Source of the DNA: DATKEJ01 sp963768715
GTDB taxonomy: Bacteria > Bacteroidota > Rhodothermia > Rhodothermales > DATKEJ01
Direction: 5' to 3'
Length of the DNA stretch: 64,000 bases
Assembly (NCBI GenBank): GCA_963768715.1
Contig: CAVYJC010000011.1
Span: 744,001 to 808,000 of the forward strand
A program made the translations under genes and the position numbers. Positions 63,892 to 64,000 of this stretch are shown piece after piece. How positions within the stretch are numbered: the stretch's first letter is position 1; the number at the start of each line of letters is the position of its first letter. The notes under the pieces were generated by a model. It made no database searches. It saw nothing but the letters and a program-made list of their open reading frames with translations, and had not been told where the DNA came from.

Positions 63892-64000
63892 ACAAATCGA
63901 TTTGCTACCCCCCGATTCGCCTGCATGAGGGCGTCGAATATACCTTGCCCCTCTCAAGCTTGTCAATTTACTCCAAGGGCAGACGCTGCTACGTTCTTGC

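Overview
This 64 kb window looks like a chromosomal segment, moderately GC-rich, from a member of the Bacteroidota/Rhodothermota group (Rhodothermales-like). The support is indirect: three PorV/PorQ-type outer-membrane proteins, a BNR-repeat protein with a type IX secretion-like C-terminal domain, a periplasmic two-component-propeller histidine kinase, and a DUF3822-type gene directly upstream of rsmD. No rRNA, tRNA, CRISPR array, insertion sequence or phage module was found.

Layout. 0-9 kb (minus strand): bipA/typA, a large BNR/VPS10-like secreted protein broken by a frameshift, a PhyH-GNAT-VOC cluster after a secreted glycoside-hydrolase-like protein, and an internally deleted dienelactone hydrolase. 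9-17 kb: a cation:proton antiporter fused to RCK and PTS-EIIA domains, a 1263-residue propeller histidine kinase and a secreted esterase. 17-28 kb: a MacAB-like export operon (adaptor, two unequal ATPases, one permease, small genes) facing a sigma-54 activator and a badly frameshifted histidine kinase. A recognisable sigma-54 promoter with upstream inverted repeats lies in the divergent gap, and two related small membrane proteins sit at either end of the locus.

28-36 kb: housekeeping genes (M28 peptidase, era, pdxJ, DUF3822-like, rsmD, coaD, aspartate aminotransferase, site-2 protease). 36-41 kb: a lipoprotein, a BNR protein with sorting domain, two PorV-like proteins and a UbiA prenyltransferase. 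41-49 kb: envelope polysaccharide genes (two glycosyltransferases, sulfotransferase, sugar-1-phosphate transferase) with polyphosphate glucokinase, a TonB-like protein and a third PorV-like protein. 49-64 kb: rsmB, prmC, glycogen phosphorylase, acylphosphatase, then a long minus-strand run: phenylalanine hydroxylase, NhaC, nadD, bamD, a periplasmic-binding protein, guaA, gcvH, accC, accB and efp.

Two window-wide properties stand out. First, tandem heptanucleotide arrays with several different unit sequences occupy gene junctions in the first 12 kb, touching start or stop codons. Second, at least seven genes carry frameshifts, including essential nadD, which points to consensus errors for most, although the kinase at 25-26.5 kb and the deleted hydrolase may be real decay. 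Single-indel genes are listed as CDS spanning both frames.
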